The notes: generated by a model not told the origin, from the sequence alone. A stretch of 64,000 nucleotides of DNA from Escarpia spicata (GCA_963995525.1 OZ023216.1:39498219-39562218); one strand, 5' to 3'. Shown: positions 30,953 to 44,287, counted from the stretch's first letter. Made by a program: numbers and translations.

Positions 30953-30969
30953 TATACACCAATAAACGG
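30864..30969. repeat. AT repeat with inverted repeat (copy of 5063-5166)
   Basis: Same palindromic arms; the TA centre is 2 bp longer than in copy 1. Confidence 0.9.
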
Positions 30970-31242
30970 GATGGTGCATTGCTCGTAGGACTGTTGGAGT
31001 ATTAAGAGTAGTAAATATCAAACATCCAAAATAGAAACCTTTGGCAAAGGCTAAATTATACATGAAATGATTAATTGTTATTTAAATTACCACCAACGTG
31101 TGCATAACAGATCTAACGAATTAGTATATAGGTTATATATTTGAGGCACAGTGTTTGTTAATATGACACGAGAATATTTTAAAGATAGCTTTTTATATTT
31201 GTTTTGTATTTTTGTTTTTTACTTAAGTAATTACTTTTCTAT

Positions 31243-31333
31243 GTATTAGTATTTTATATGTAAAGCGCCTTGAATATTTTCTAACAAGAGTTGGCGCTGT
31301 ATAAGTATATTTATTTATTTATTTATTTACTTA
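31243..31333 (+). mobile_element. SINE or LINE 3' tail (copy of 5440-5530)
   Basis: AAAGCGCCTTGA ... TTGGCGCTGTATAA followed by TTTA repeats. Confidence 0.55.
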
Positions 31334-31473
31334 TTTTCAAATGAACAGCTCTTTTGGCGGTGAACTAAAAACACTGAGAAATTGTAATTACTCGGTGCGT
31401 TGTCGTATTTAATCTAAATATACACGTTAATTTCTTACAAGCTGCTGCATAAAAAACTAGATAATTAAGTGGC

Positions 31474-31611
31474 ATATGTCGTGGAATAAATATGCACAGT
31501 AATGCGGCGGTTCGAAGTCATCGAGGGAGCCGTTGTGGAATTTAAACATACGGTAAGTCCTCGACGTCACGTTTCAATGACACCACAAGGATTAGCAGTG
31601 TTGTTATAAAG
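31474..31611 (+). promoter_or_regulatory. GPCR-B' promoter remnant (copy of 5671-5808)
   Basis: Identical block with TATAAAG at 31605-31611. Confidence 0.6.
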
Positions 31612-31668
31612 CTGGTGTTAGTACCGCTACAAAATACATTCCCGATTTGTTTGTAAGAATGTAGATCG

Positions 31669-32675
31669 TCTGGCGGTCTCGCCGGTTCTCAAGGACGTGG
31701 CTTCGTCGAACGAAAACAACACAAATGTACGTTCTGGTGATCTGGACGCCGCCAAGTGGCGATACGGCTGTCCGCCGTTATGACTGACGGGACACGACGG
31801 TAACACGCTCTTGCTGCTCGTGCTTAGGCGGGACGGACTCGTGCGGACATCGGTCAACTTCTGCTTGAGCGCCCTGGCCGTCGGTGATAGTCTGGTGCTG
31901 ATGATCGCATCAGTGGTGGTCTACCTAGATGATGTATGGGGTTTTTGGTTCGAAAATTGGCATGTCGCGCCATCTGGCCAGTCCACAACACACTAATAAA
32001 CGCGTCCATATGGTTCATTGTTGCGTTCACTGCCGAGCGCTGTTTCGTCGTCCGTTTCTTGCAACTCAAGCTACGCCTGTGCACGCGACGCCACGCTGGC
32101 TTATGCTGCGTGTCGCTGCTGGCGTTGTCCTTCGTCAAGAACATCGACCTCTTCGTCACATACGCTCTTTTCATTTATACTGATTCGGACGTCATTTGCA
32201 AAGTCTCGTTACGCTACCATGATTATATATGACCATCTACCGACCAATGATTACATTCATTACCTCCTGCGTGATCCCGACATGTGGCGTGCTTGCCTGT
32301 AACTGGGCGATAATACGAACACTACGCGGGGAGCTGATGGAAACGGCCGTGCGAGACTCGGTCGTTAGAAGAACAACAGTCACGTGTCTCGGCGTGTCGT
32401 TCGCATTAATCATCTGTGTTGTTCCTGCTCATGTGTTCTTTATTACCATGTCCACCTGGCCAATGACCCTACAGAAACAGAACGACATATCGGGGTACCG
32501 GGTCCTCATGCGATAAACCAATGACGCCGTCAACTTCTTCCTGTACAGTCTGACGGTTGCTCATTTCCGGTGCTTGCGTTGTTTCGCAGTCGCGGTAGTT
32601 CGTAGAATGACATCCTGTGTTACGAGTACGTTAGAGTTTCGTCGAGACTTTGAAAACGATTTGGAAAAGCATTAG
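31669..32675 (+). pseudogene. GPCR-B', class A GPCR pseudogene (copy of 5866-6872)
   Basis: All lesions of GPCR-B are shared: missing start, stop before TM1, frame changes in loop 1, before TM5 and before TM7. No additional lesion was seen. Confidence 0.9.
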
Positions 32676-32807
32676 TACGAACATTAACTGACATTTCATT
32701 GGTCGATATAGAATGTATTAATATTAAGATTGGTGGCATTTCGTTTGTTGATTAGTCATTATGTTAATGATAAAGTTGTAACGTGTTTGGTAAAACCTAC
32801 TGTTTTG

Positions 32808-32868
32808 CGTAATTCCATTTCCAGTTTAGTAGCATATATTTCTAGTGACACCCATGTAAGAGTTCATG
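32808..32868 (+). promoter_or_regulatory. Conserved GPCR 3' block (copy of 7005-7065)
   Basis: Identical to copy 1. Confidence 0.65.
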
Positions 32869-32902
32869 CATCTTTTAGAAGTATTTTGTTAGGTCAAAAA
32901 TA

Positions 32903-33663
32903 AATGTTATGATCCATTCATTTGAATACAATATTGTACGTAACAAACTGATATAACTGTATTTGATTACATGGTGCCATTCCTCTTCCCTACCATTTCT
33001 CAGTGGTATTATCTTCCAACCCGGGACATTTTGGTGGATTCTCCATTCCCAGTCACAACAACTCTTCTTGAAGCGGGGTTTGGTCCGGGTCTTCAGAACT
33101 GATCCTACGACAATGGCGTGGCTTGTAATTACGCCTGGACTGCCGGTCTATTCCATGTATCGATCTTATCGATCATTGTCGTCTTCGATGCTTTTGGGGC
33201 TGACTTCCAGGATAGTCATGGCTGGTTTGTTAAACACGACTGGATAACAGCCCGCTCGTGATTAATATCCTTCCGGCCTTCACCAGATTATCTGTCTTCC
33301 TCACCAGATTAACTAGATTATCGCAAAAAAATGAATACCTGGCTATTGCATGCATACATTAGGTGTGAATTAATAATCTTTGTGTAGTAATTAGTAATTT
33401 TTCAACGTGGGAAAATTATTCCCATGAAGTCGAGATAGAGTTCGTATGAACAAGTCTACCAAGGGTGAAATGTATTGCTTTTTTAGCAGTCCGAACGACT
33501 TGACGTTTTAACTACTAACTTATCAAATGGATAAAACCAGGGTCGAGATCTAGACATTGTTTTCATAGTCACAGCATGTACTTTTCATAATGACGTATTT
33601 GCAGTTCGTCTCAGTAGGTTGATGTGAAGAACGGATTACTATAATAAAACAACAAAGAATTAA
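32903..33663 (+). repeat. GPCR upstream module (copy of 7100-7860)
   Basis: Identical to copy 1, including the stop-interrupted conserved frame. Confidence 0.6.
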
Positions 33664-33805
33664 CTTGGACATGTGGTGCAATAAATGTTCACGCTCAAGC
33701 GGCGGCTAGAAACCATCGAGGGAGCCGTGTGGAATTTAAAGTTACAGCAAATCCTGAACTTCAAGTGTCAGTGTCAACACACGGATTAATAGTGTTATTA
33801 TAAAG
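33664..33805 (+). promoter_or_regulatory. GPCR-C' proximal promoter with TATA box
   Basis: Identical to 7861-8002; TATAAAG at 33799-33805. Confidence 0.65.
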
Positions 33806-33899
33806 CTGGTGTTAATGCCGCTTCAAAATACTTTCGTTATTTTGTTCGTAACAGTGTAGATCATCTGTGCAAGGTTTTTGTACTTTTTCAAGACGGAAA

Positions 33900-34964
33900 A
33901 TGGCGAATTACACTGCTTTATTGTCGACGGGGTTGCCTGTTCTTGAAGACGTTGTTACGTCTAACAAAAGCAACACGGGTGTATTTTCTACTGATATGGC
34001 ATCCAACACATGGCGTTACGGCTGGCCGCCGATATGCATGATAGGACTCGTCGGTAACACGCTCGTGCTGCTCGTGCTGAGGCGAGACGGACTCTTGCGG
34101 ACATCGGCCAACGTCTACTTGAGCGCCCTGGCCGTAGGTGACAGTCTGGTGTTGATGATCACGTCAGTGGTATTCTACCCAGGTATTGTTTGGCGTTGGT
34201 GGTTCGAAGATACTAGTACAATGGCGTGTCACGCTAGTGCTGCAATTCGATGCATATTAGTAAATGCGTCCACTTGGTTCATTATCGCGTTCACTGCCGA
34301 ACGCTACGTCTACATCCGTTTCCCCTTACGCCTGTCGAACCCGAGCAACGCCGGCTTATGCTGCGTGTCGCTGCTGGTATTGGCCTTCGTCAAAAACATT
34401 GACCAATTCTTCATACACGACTTTGTCATTGATTTGGATTCGGGCGATGTTATTTGCAATGTCCCGTTGCGATATCTCGATTATGTGAACTACTACCGAC
34501 CAATTATTACATTAATTACCTCCTGCGTGATCCCGACAGGTGTCGTGATTGTCTGTAACTGGGCGATAATACGAACACTTCGTCGGGAGCTGATGCAAAC
34601 GGCCGTGCGAGACTCGATCGTTAGAAGAACAACATACATGTGTCTGGGCGTGTCGTTCGGGTTCATCGCCTGCGTTGTTCCAAGTCATGTGTTCTACATC
34701 ACCATGCCCAACTGGCCAATGACCCTACAGAGTCAGAACGATGTATTGGGGTCTTTGGTTCTCCTGCGATATAGCAATCATGCCGTCAACTTCTTCCTGT
34801 ACAGTCTGACGGGTGCTCATTTCCGGTACGAGTTGGTAGCGTTGTCTCGCAGTTGCGTCCAGCGCGTACGTTCGTCGGCGGCTGTAGTTCGTAGAATGAC
34901 GTCACATCTTACGAGTAGGTTCGAGTTCCTCCGGGACTTTGAAGACGATTTGGAAATGCGTTGA
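33900..34964 (+). CDS. GPCR-C', intact class A GPCR, second copy
   Basis: The predicted 354-residue protein is identical to that of GPCR-C at 8097-9161: same sequons, D2.50 at residue 81, ERY at 134-136, C110/C186 pair, CVVP in TM6 and NFFLY in TM7. The promoter is also identical, so the duplication doubled the dose of an apparently functional receptor. In-frame ATG at 33867 exists upstream but 33900 matches the paralogue starts. Confidence 0.93.
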   Translation: MANYTALLSTGLPVLEDVVTSNKSNTGVFSTDMASNTWRYGWPPICMIGLVGNTLVLLVLRRDGLLRTSANVYLSALAVGDSLVLMITSVVFYPGIVWRWWFEDTSTMACHASAAIRCILVNASTWFIIAFTAERYVYIRFPLRLSNPSNAGLCCVSLLVLAFVKNIDQFFIHDFVIDLDSGDVICNVPLRYLDYVNYYRPIITLITSCVIPTGVVIVCNWAIIRTLRRELMQTAVRDSIVRRTTYMCLGVSFGFIACVVPSHVFYITMPNWPMTLQSQNDVLGSLVLLRYSNHAVNFFLYSLTGAHFRYELVALSRSCVQRVRSSAAVVRRMTSHLTSRFEFLRDFEDDLEMR

Positions 34965-35339
34965 CACGAATATTGATGATACATCGTTTGTTGGTAAACT
35001 GTATCTTAGAATATCATGTTTACTTTAATTTGTTAGTTTGAATGATCATTATGCTTATTTTATTTTGATAGATAATTATTTCACTTATTATACGGGCATA
35101 ATTGCTATATTTGTGCTTGAAACTCAGGAAGACGTACTTATTATACATGTTTGGACACTTTCCAACTACAGCCTTTTGCATACAGCAGGATGTCATCACA
35201 AGAAACAGGTGTGGTGTAGCGTGAATGTGCACTAATTGCGAAGCACATAACGTGGACATGTGAACAAGGTGTAACATTATTGACAATGATTTGATAGCCA
35301 CGTGTTTGTAACGAATTTACAAATGCAGACGTACGGTCT

Positions 35340-35403
35340 CACTTAATGTCATTTCCAGTTTAATAACGCATATATTTCTAGTGAGACCAATGTAATATTT
35401 CAA
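35340..35403 (+). promoter_or_regulatory. Conserved GPCR 3' block (copy of 9537-9600)
   Basis: Identical to copy 1. Confidence 0.65.
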
Positions 35404-35645
35404 GCATATCGTATCAGTAGGATATTTTTGGATCGTCTATATTTTTATCTTATTTTAATATTTTTTATTATAGTCGCGTCTTTCGTGATACCATAATATT
35501 ATTTATACTAATTTTCTGTATGTGATTCTGCATTGTTTTATTATTATTGTGATTATTATTATTATCATTATTATTGATTATGAAATGAATATTCCATTAT
35601 TAATGGTATTAATTATAGTTGCGATCCAATATTTTTGAAAACAAT

Positions 35646-36018
35646 GCGATACAAAATAAATGTGCCTCGAGACTGATCACACTTTGATTACATATTATCA
35701 TTCCTCTTCTCAAGCACCTCTCGTTTCCTTATCTCTTCGTATACTATTGCCGGTAGCATTGTCTTCCAACCCGGGACATGTTGGATGCAATCCCCCACCC
35801 CGGTCACAGCAACTCTTGAACCTGGAGGTGGTTCGGGTCTTCGGGATGGTTACTTGGGCTATGACGTGGGCTGTAATTACACCAGGACGGCTGGCGTATT
35901 CCATGTATCGATCTTATCGACCATTGTCGTCTTCGATGAGTTGAGGGCTGACTTTCAGGATAATCATGGCTGGTTTGTTGAAAACGATTGTCTGGCATAA
36001 CATTGCATAGTTACAGCA
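35646..36018 (+). repeat. GPCR upstream module with open conserved frame (copy of 9843-10215)
   Basis: The 71-codon frame at 35785-36000 is identical to copy 1. Confidence 0.5.
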
Positions 36019-36064
36019 TGTAATTTTCGGAACGACATTGACTCTGTTGTTATATGTAACGACA

Positions 36065-37988
36065 ATCGGATTATCATCATCACCATCATTGTGCAGCCGT
36101 CGGACCCCGTGGTTGGGTGAAGGCCGTTGCTAAATATGCCTGTCTTGCGCTATCCTCTGCCAGATGGTGCCCTTCGAGTACTCGTCTAGTTCGTCTCTCA
36201 GCCGTCTCGTCGGTTTTCCTCTAGACCGTTTCCCTTCGTAAGGTCTCCAGGTTGTGATTACCAGGTTATCTCGTAGTCTGCTGATGTGCCCTGCCCAGGT
36301 CCACTTCTGTCTTCTGATTTGTTCTGTCACGTCTATGACCATTGTCTTCTGCCTTACCCAGATGTTTGTTTTTCTCTCCCGATATGATATGTTTAACATG
36401 CTTGAAGTACGCATGAGTTGAAGACTTGTCTCTTCAAGCAGGTTCCAAAGATACCCTTGAAGATGTCGCGGTGTTTGGCGAATGCTGTCCAGCCGGGCAG
36501 TGATTCTTCTTTGAATCTCCTTGTCTTGGTTTTTGTCTCTGATACTACTGTCTCGCCGTCGCAGATAGACGTAGCTTCCAAAGTTCTCTATCTGCGTCGT
36601 GTTGATATAGATTGGTGTGTCATTTTCTAGCATCACTTTTGTCTTCGAGATGTTCATCTTGAGACCTTGTTTTTCACTTTCATCAACTAGCTCCTGCAGC
36701 ATGTTTTGTAGTTCTTGCGGTGTAGTAGCGCATATGAGTATGTCATCGGCGAAGCGAAGATGGCTTAGATATTATCCCTCTATCATCAAGCCTCTGGTTT
36801 CCCATGTCAGTCTTCGGAATATGATTTCGAGTGGTGCCGTGAACAGCTTGGGCGATATGGTGTCACATTGTCGTACTCCTCTCCTGATGTTGATCTTGTT
36901 GCTCTTTTTGTGTAGGTGGACTATCACCGAGCTGTTGGTGTAGATGTCTTTCAGGAGATCGATGTACACATCTTCTATCACCTGTTCTTGAAGGGAGATC
37001 AGTATTGCTTGAGTTTGCACCAAGTCGAAAGCCTTCTCGTAGTCGACGAAAGTGATGCAGCGCGGGATAATATATTTTCGGCACTTCTCTTTCAATTGGT
37101 TTACGACGTGTATGTGCTCTGTCGTTGAGTACCTGCTTCTGAATCCTGCTTGCTCTCGTGATTGGTTTTCGTCCAGTGTCTTTTCTAGTCTATTCGTTAG
37201 TATCTTTGTGAGTAATTTGTAGATGTTTGATAACAGACATATCGGTATGTAAGTCTTTCTTATTTCCTTTCTTAAAGATTATCACCTTTTTTGCGTTCTT
37301 CCAAGCGGTGGGTATTCGTCTTTCTGGTAATCATTTAGTATACAGCTTAGCCAGTGTCGTCGTTTTTTTATTAGTGCTCGTGTCGATGACGATACTCTCG
37401 TCACTACATGCCTGTTGATTGCTTTGGTTACACTTTTTGTACTTAGTTGGATCGTCTCAGTGATGTTTTCGCTCATGGTGTCGATGCCGTCTAGTTCCTG
37501 TAGTGTCTCGAGTCGATTTCGCAGTTCGAGTTGGAATTCGATCTTTTTTCTTCCGATTTGTGTGGTATCTACACTCGGTGGTCTCTTGTTTTCCAACTTC
37601 GTCCTATCAACTTTCTTGATGTTGCCCATTCTACCAAGGTAGTGGGTTGACTTTTCTAGGGTCTCATCCAATTCGTTGTAGAAGTTGTATGTGTCTTTGT
37701 CTGAGTATGATGTTGCTGGTGCGTATATGTGTACCATCTTCAGCTTGTAGAGCTTTCTTATGCATATAAAAAGTTCTGCTACTCTGGGGCTGATGCTTTT
37801 AACCCTCACTATATTGTCGTTACATTTCTTGTTTTCGAGAAAGCCTACTCCAGCTTGGCCGTTGTTCGCTGTGGAATGGTACAGTAGATGGCCGCTTAGT
37901 AAGGTAGTGAAGCATTCCTCTCTTCTTCTGACTTCTCCGATCCCGATCACATCCCATACCAACTTGGTTTCCATACGTATTACGTAGT
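36065..37988 (-). mobile_element. RTE-type LINE (copy of 10262-12185)
   Basis: Same truncated endonuclease, RT with FADD (36742-36753), same stop and frameshift, same ATG-repeat tail. Confidence 0.88.
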
Positions 37989-38125
37989 TATAAAATGATA
38001 TTTGCCCATAAAACGTAGTTAACTCTTAAAGTATGGGGTATTTTGATGAAATGTAGGTGTTACGTCCAACCCCTGGTGTCGTAGATTAATCCCTGAAACT
38101 GTGGCCCCCGAGGTTCAAGCCGTCT

Positions 38126-38435
38126 CACATACATACATACATAAATACGTACATACATACATACATGCATGCATGCATGCATGCATGCATGCATACATAC
38201 ATACATACATACATACATACATACATACATACATACATACATACATACATACATACATACATACATACATACATACATACATACATACATACATACATAC
38301 ATACATACATACATACATACATACATACATACATACATGCATGCACATATACATACATACATACATACATACATACATACATACATACAAAGTTACATAC
38401 ATAAATACATACATACATACATAGTTACATACATA
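38126..38435. repeat. Compound (CATA)n/(CATG)n microsatellite (copy of 12323-12640)
   Basis: Eight bp shorter than copy 1. Open frames across it are repeat artefacts. Confidence 0.97.
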
Positions 38436-38454
38436 CATTCATGCATGTATGCAT

Positions 38455-38499
38455 TCATACACATGCATGCACGCACGCACGCACGCACGCTCGCTCGCG
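38455..38499. repeat. (CACG)n microsatellite (copy of 12660-12704)
   Basis: Identical to copy 1: CATGCATG, then GCAC repeats and CGCTCGCTCGCG. Confidence 0.85.
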
Positions 38500-38670
38500 T
38501 GTTTCCCAGATTATAGTTAGAATTATTACAGTCATGATCCAATGTATTGAACACAGTGTCATACGAAACAAATGTGCCTCATGTCATTTCAATCTTTGTT
38601 TCATTACGTGGTGTCATTCTTCTTCTCAAGCATCTCTCTTATTCCTTCTTCTCCATCGCCAGTTGAGTGG

Positions 38671-38702
<32 letters not shown>

Positions 38703-38704
38703 TA
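38671..38704. repeat. (TGCG)n microsatellite (copy of 12875-12916)
   Basis: 34 bp against 42 bp in copy 1. Confidence 0.95.
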
Positions 38705-38731
38705 TGTGACCAGTAGTTCTGCGGTGGCTGA

Positions 38732-39292
38732 TCAGGACGCTTTGCCACCGATTGCCGGATCATCGAAAACTTTGTCGCCGACCACCGAATTATCGATATG
38801 TAGCCTTGCACCTGAGCGCTGGTTAATCTACAGCATTGCCGCCAAAGTTGGATCGACAACAGTAATGCTGCCGACCTCTGGATCATTGAGAGCTGTGCCA
38901 CCGACTCCTGGATCATCGATTTCCTTGCCACCGACCGCCGAATGTTGGGTCATCGACAACCTTGCCGCTGAGTGCTGAATCATCGACAGCCTTGTCACCA
39001 ACCGCTGGATCATCTACAGCTTTGCTTCCGACCATCGGATTACCGACCGACAGCTTTACCAACTGCCGGATCGTCCACAACCATGATGCTTTCGAACGCC
39101 GGATTATCGACAACTTTGCCGATAGTCGGATTGTCCATACCCATGCTTCCGACTGCCGAAAAACCGACAGCCTTTTCACATACCGCCGGATCATCGACTG
39201 ATTTGCCGACCACCGGATCTTCCATAGCCTTGGTCCCGACTGTGGGATCATCGGCAGCCTTGTTACCTTGCGCAGGATCATACATCGCTTTG
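38732..39292 (+). repeat. 27-30 bp minisatellite (copy of 12945-13505)
   Basis: Same units and unit order as copy 1 with no change in unit number. Confidence 0.8.
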
Positions 39293-39572
39293 CCTCAAAC
39301 AAATCTCTACGGAACGACATAACAGACGAACTGTCACCAGGGCCTTTCCCGTCCATGCTCGAAGTCACTTGTTGCCAAATTAACCGCGGTGCTGTTTTCG
39401 TCTCATTACACAAGCAAACGCGTTGATTGAGAGTCAGCAGTGTCAGAGGCAACTAAGCCAAAGAGAAGACGCGTATGCACCAGCAATGCTAAAGAAGATT
39501 GGCAATGTATAATTTGAGAAGTTTGTTCTGGTCAGATTAAAGAACCAAGTAATCAGCCGTAGTATGATTTGC

Positions 39573-39781
39573 ACAATTATTGTGAGACTATCGAAAATCT
39601 TTCTAAATTCCACAAAGATGACATATTTTGTTTGCATCTTTGGGTTGGCCAATTCATGTATGGTACTAAAAATTTGCGTTTCGCAAGACAGGCTCTTCCG
39701 GAAGCCGTAATGGTTAGGGAACAGAATGTGGTTGTAGTTCAGGTGGTGACCGATCTGGCTGCTCACAATGTGTTCCATCAT
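39573..39781 (-). mobile_element. CR1/jockey-like LINE fragment (copy of 13786-13994)
   Basis: Same RT blocks (HYGFRKSLSCETQ, TIHELAN) on the minus strand. Confidence 0.8.
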
Positions 39782-40505
39782 TATGCATGCGATGAACGCA
39801 AGTGAAACCAGTCAATAATTAGATGGTTAGGCCTAGTCAATATTCAAAAAATCGCCTATAAACATAGTTAGACTGTTGTAATATGAAGACTAGTAAAAAA
39901 CAAACATCCAAAATAAAAACGTTTGCCAAAGCTAAATGGTATATGAAATGATTAATTATTACATAAATTACAACAACGTCTGCATGTCAACTCAATTAGT
40001 GTGTAGGTTACCGATTTGGTGTACCTTCTACTGCTGTAAACATAAAACATTCCCCATACACCAAATGTAAATTGACACAAGTTTGTGTTGGGCGGTTCGT
40101 AGTGTTTAGAATATCCCCAATCGAGAGAACCCGGGTTCCAATCCTTGTGCTACCGTTTTCGAAACTTGGACAGTTTCGTTCTCTCCCTGTTGCTTCAGTT
40201 GTTTACATGAGTGACATGTCTATTATGTACAGCAAGGGGTGCATCTATGTGGAAGACAAGTGTTCGCTTAGTAACCACAGCGTGACTAATTTCGTCCCAG
40301 AGAAGTCGAGATGTTCGGTTGAACAGATCTACCAGTGGCCGAAGGGTAAGACATGTTTAGCCGTTCTAAGGACTGGATGCTCTGCCGTGTATGTTCCATT
40401 ATATGTATAATTTAGTTCCATGTCTTGATTTGTCCTTTCAGGTGATGTAATATTACTGTGTTTACACGTTAATTTCTTCTAACGATGTAAGACACTAGAA
40501 AATTA

Positions 40506-40624
40506 AATTGGATATGTCGTGGAATAAATGTTCACGCTAAAGCGGCGGCTCGAAAGCATCGAGGGACAGGTCCTCAACGCCAAGTGTCAATGTCAATATA
40601 CGGATTAGCAGCGTTGTTAAAAAG
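40506..40624 (+). promoter_or_regulatory. GPCR-D' promoter remnant with mutated TATA
   Basis: Identical to 14719-14837; dyad at 40549-40563, TATA replaced by TTAAAAAGC. Confidence 0.6.
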
Positions 40625-40717
40625 CAGGTGTTTGTGCCGATACAAAACAAATTCCAGAATTTGTTCGTAGCAGTATTGATCATATGTGGCGATATTTTTC
40701 TAGTTTCGAAATTGACA

Positions 40718-40852
40718 ATCGTGAATGACACTGGTTTATTGTCGACGGTATCGTCGGTTCTAGAGGGTGAATTGTTTGGTGAGCTGACCGCCAGCATATG
40801 GCAGCGTACGAGCAGGTTTGAGTCCCGCCGGAACGATTTGGAAATTCGTTAA
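40718..40852 (+). pseudogene. GPCR-D' mini-remnant (copy of 14931-15065)
   Basis: Same fusion of receptor N-terminus to C-tail with all helices deleted and start codon lost. Confidence 0.88.
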
Positions 40853-41277
40853 CACGCACACTGAAGACTTTTTGTCGATAAGGAATTGCATTGATACGAA
40901 GATTGATGGCATTTCGTATGTCATCATTATATAGGTTAGACCATTATGTCTGCTGCGTCTTTAGCTGTATTATTTTGAATGATTAATAAGATTATTTATC
41001 ATACAATTTATTGCAGTATTTCATTTATTATACAAGTTAAGTTTGTTCTTGGAACTCGGAAGACACATACGTTGTGTAGTTTATGAAGTGTCTATTTGCA
41101 CACTCTTAGTACAGGATGTCATACTATAGCTTGCACCATAAAGTAAATGTGTGGCTTATTGTTTAGGTGCACTCATTGCGAAGTACATCACTTGAAGTTT
41201 TTAAAACACGGTATACTTTGTTTACAACGAATTGTTAGCTATCAGATTGCAAAGAGTTTAGCAATGCAGATGTACTT

Positions 41278-41343
41278 TTATCGTGATACCAGTTGCAGTT
41301 TACTGGGATATGTTTCTAGTGAAACTAATGTAACATTTCATAC
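41278..41343 (+). promoter_or_regulatory. Conserved GPCR 3' block (copy of 15491-15556)
   Basis: Identical to copy 1. Confidence 0.55.
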
Positions 41344-42305
41344 ATGTCGTCTTTGTAGTATTTAGTTGACCATTTAGCTACTCCAAGCATGTCTGATTAT
41401 ATTTGTTTTTTTGTGATACCATAATAATTAACATGCTTTATATGAATGTTCGTTATGAGGTTATGTCCTGTTATTATTATTATTATTTGATAATTATTAC
41501 TATATGTGGCAGCAATATTTATAGTTGGAGTAATATCAACCATGGGGGTAATTTGGGCATCTTCGGATGGTAAAATGAGCATTTTAAAGTTTCGATTTTT
41601 CAACAATTAATTCATCACGACAATACTCTTGTCACACGTTGCATTGAATACATATGATGTGGAAAGACGTATCAGAAGTTACGAATGTATGAACCTGAAA
41701 GTAAGGAGTCCCGTACAATACGAGATGATCTCGTCAACCCATGTCTAGTAAAACCTTTGAGGCTCGGTCGTCCTCGGCGAGGAACAAGGGAGACAGATGA
41801 ACCAGATGTCACGTTAGGACACAACTGTGAAAACTTAATATCTGAGACGAGCGAGGTCGCTTTTGGATCAGACCATTTTAGTTGCTGGAGTTTTAGCAAA
41901 CCCCTGAATGCTTCGCGCTTTAATTGAATAAATCAGTTCATGTTGTTGTTATACATAATTGTGCGTACCTGAAAAAATCGTCCCAGAAAAGTCAAGATAA
42001 TGTTCGAATGAACAAGTCTACCAGGAGTGAGGCGTAATGCACTTTGAGCAGTCCCAATGATTGGATGCATCTCTGTATAAGAATATACTCTTTTAATTAC
42101 TAACTCCTGAAATGGACAGAACCAGGGTCGAGATCTGGGCACAAGGACAGTGTTTGCATAGTTACAGCACGCGGGTTTCGGAACGGCGTGTTTGCTGTTC
42201 CACTCAATAGTTATACGCGATGAAAGGCGGATTATAATTCCACTTAATAAGGTGTTATGTGAAGAAAAACGGATCATGACTCCACCTGATAAAACAACAA
42301 AGAAC
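41344..42305 (+). repeat. GPCR-E' upstream module (copy of 15557-16518)
   Basis: Identical to copy 1; no gene supported. Confidence 0.55.
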
Positions 42306-42442
42306 TAAATGGGGTATGTCATGGAATAACTGTTCACGCTCAAACGGCGGCTCGACACCAGCGGTGTGGAATTTAAATTTACGGCAAATCCTGAACATCA
42401 AGTGTCAGTGTTAACACTGGGATTAGTAGTGTTGTTATAAAG
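42306..42442 (+). promoter_or_regulatory. GPCR-E' proximal promoter with TATA box
   Basis: Identical to 16519-16655; TATAAAG at 42436-42442. Confidence 0.6.
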
Positions 42443-42518
42443 CTGGTGTTAGTGCCGCTAGAAAACCATTCACAGCGTAGATCATCTGTCGCAAGGTTTT
42501 ACTAATATTAGGTAAACA

Positions 42519-43406
42519 ATGGAGAATGACAATGCTGTATTGTCGACGGCGTTGTCGGTTCTAGAGGACGTGGTTACGTCTAATGAAAACAACTCGGGTG
42601 AGTTTGCTATGGATATGACCGCCAACATATGGCGATACGGCTGGACTCGTCGGAAACGTGGTCGTGCTGCTCGTGCTGAGGCGAGACGGACTCGTGCGGA
42701 CCTCGGCAAATGTCTACTTGAGCGCCCCTGCCGTCGGTGGCAGTCTCGTGCTTATGGTCGTGTCAGTTGTGATCTACCCAGGTTATGTTTGGGGTTTGTG
42801 GATCGAAGATACGAGTAAATTGGTGTGTCACGACACCCGGCCTGTACACTATACACTAATAAACGCGTCCACTTGGCTCATTGTCGCTTTCACTGCCGAG
42901 CGCTTCATCGTAATGCTTTTCCCGCTACACAAGCTCGGTATGTGCACCCCGCGCAACGCCGGCTTATGCTGCATGTCGCTGATAGTGCTCGCCTTCGTAA
43001 AGAACATCGACCTTTTCTTCGTAAACGATCTTGAGACTGATGCTGCATCAGGCGATGACATTTGCAATGTAACGTAGCTAGCGGGATTATATGAAAAACA
43101 GCCGACGGAGAATTACCCTCTTTACTTCCTGCTTGATCCCGACATGTGTCGTCATTGTCTGTAACTGGGCGATAATACGAACTCTACGGCGTGAGCTGAT
43201 GCAAACGATCGTGCGAGACTTTAGAAGAACAGCAGACATGTGCCTGGCCGTGCCGTGCCGTGCCGTGCCGTGCCGTGCCGTGCCGTGCCGTGCCGTGCCG
43301 TGCCGTGCCGTGCCGTGCCGTGCCGTGCCGTGCCGTGCCGTGCCGTGCCGTGCCGTGCCGTGCCGTGCCGTGCCGTGCCGTGCCGTTCGATTTGGAAATG
43401 CAGTAA
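42519..43406 (+). pseudogene. GPCR-E', GPCR pseudogene with expanded CCGTG repeat
   Basis: Carries the same lesions as GPCR-E: deletion in TM1, stop in loop 2, and TM6-TM7 replaced by the pentanucleotide repeat fused to FDLEMQ. The repeat is 85 bp longer, shifting the C-tail into a different frame relative to the repeat. Confidence 0.9.
43248..43384 (+). repeat. (CCGTG)27 pentanucleotide repeat inside GPCR-E'
   Basis: 27 perfect units against ten at 17461, the largest length difference between the two duplicated copies. Confidence 0.97.
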
Positions 43407-44287
43407 CAAGAACATTTATGTAATTTTTTATTATGTTCCGAAGGTGTAAAACGGTCCTTCTGTTATCACGGAATGAAACAATGCCAAAATACAAAAAGAA
43501 TACCGAAATCATGAACAGCATATCGTACAGCTAATTGTACAAACATAAATCTCGATACCCATGGGCGGATCTCAATCAAACTGCTGAAGATAATAATAAT
43601 AATGAAGAATGTTGTGACGCTATGACTTATTAAAACCATGTTATCTATTCAGTTACCTTTAAGCAAGAAAACGGTGGTAATTATTAGTAGGAAGTTTGCT
43701 GAATCAGTTGCAATTTGTCCCAATTTGTTCAAGAGCGTGGGAACAAGCCAACTTGAATAAAACAAGAAGCGTCATACAGCACTAACTGGCAAATGAATTT
43801 GGCAACTTCACAATATTTATACTAGAATTAAGAAAATGACATTAAAATGACTAGTATGAAAACCCGGTACAAAGACAATGAATCATCTATGTGGGGGAAC
43901 CCCAGGCATAACGTGGGATACTTAACGAGTTCTGGATCATCACGCCCCCAGTGAATCTAACGAAGTAAACGTAAGTTCTTATATAATCCTTGGTTCTTGG
44001 GACTGCTTAAAGCGCTTCGCACTCAAAACCCCAAGTCACTCAACAAATACGCCTGTGGGACCACTGGTTATTGAGATATGTCGATAATACCCGGCTATCC
44101 CGTCAGGCCCGGGTTTCCCTACTAACTTCCAATAAATAACAGCACATAGGAATTAATAGCTAGGTTTAAAGAAATTTATTTGAAATTCCAAGGAGTAGTA
44201 TATTGCGTCCCTCAGAATGCAGGGCTGCCGCGGCGCAAAGGAAGGTCAAAATTCAAGGGTAAAATATCTAGGGCAAATGTCAAGTGG
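43407..44287. other. Spacer (copy of 17535-18415)
   Basis: No gene seen. Contains A at 43885 where copy 1 has G in a CpG. Confidence 0.4.
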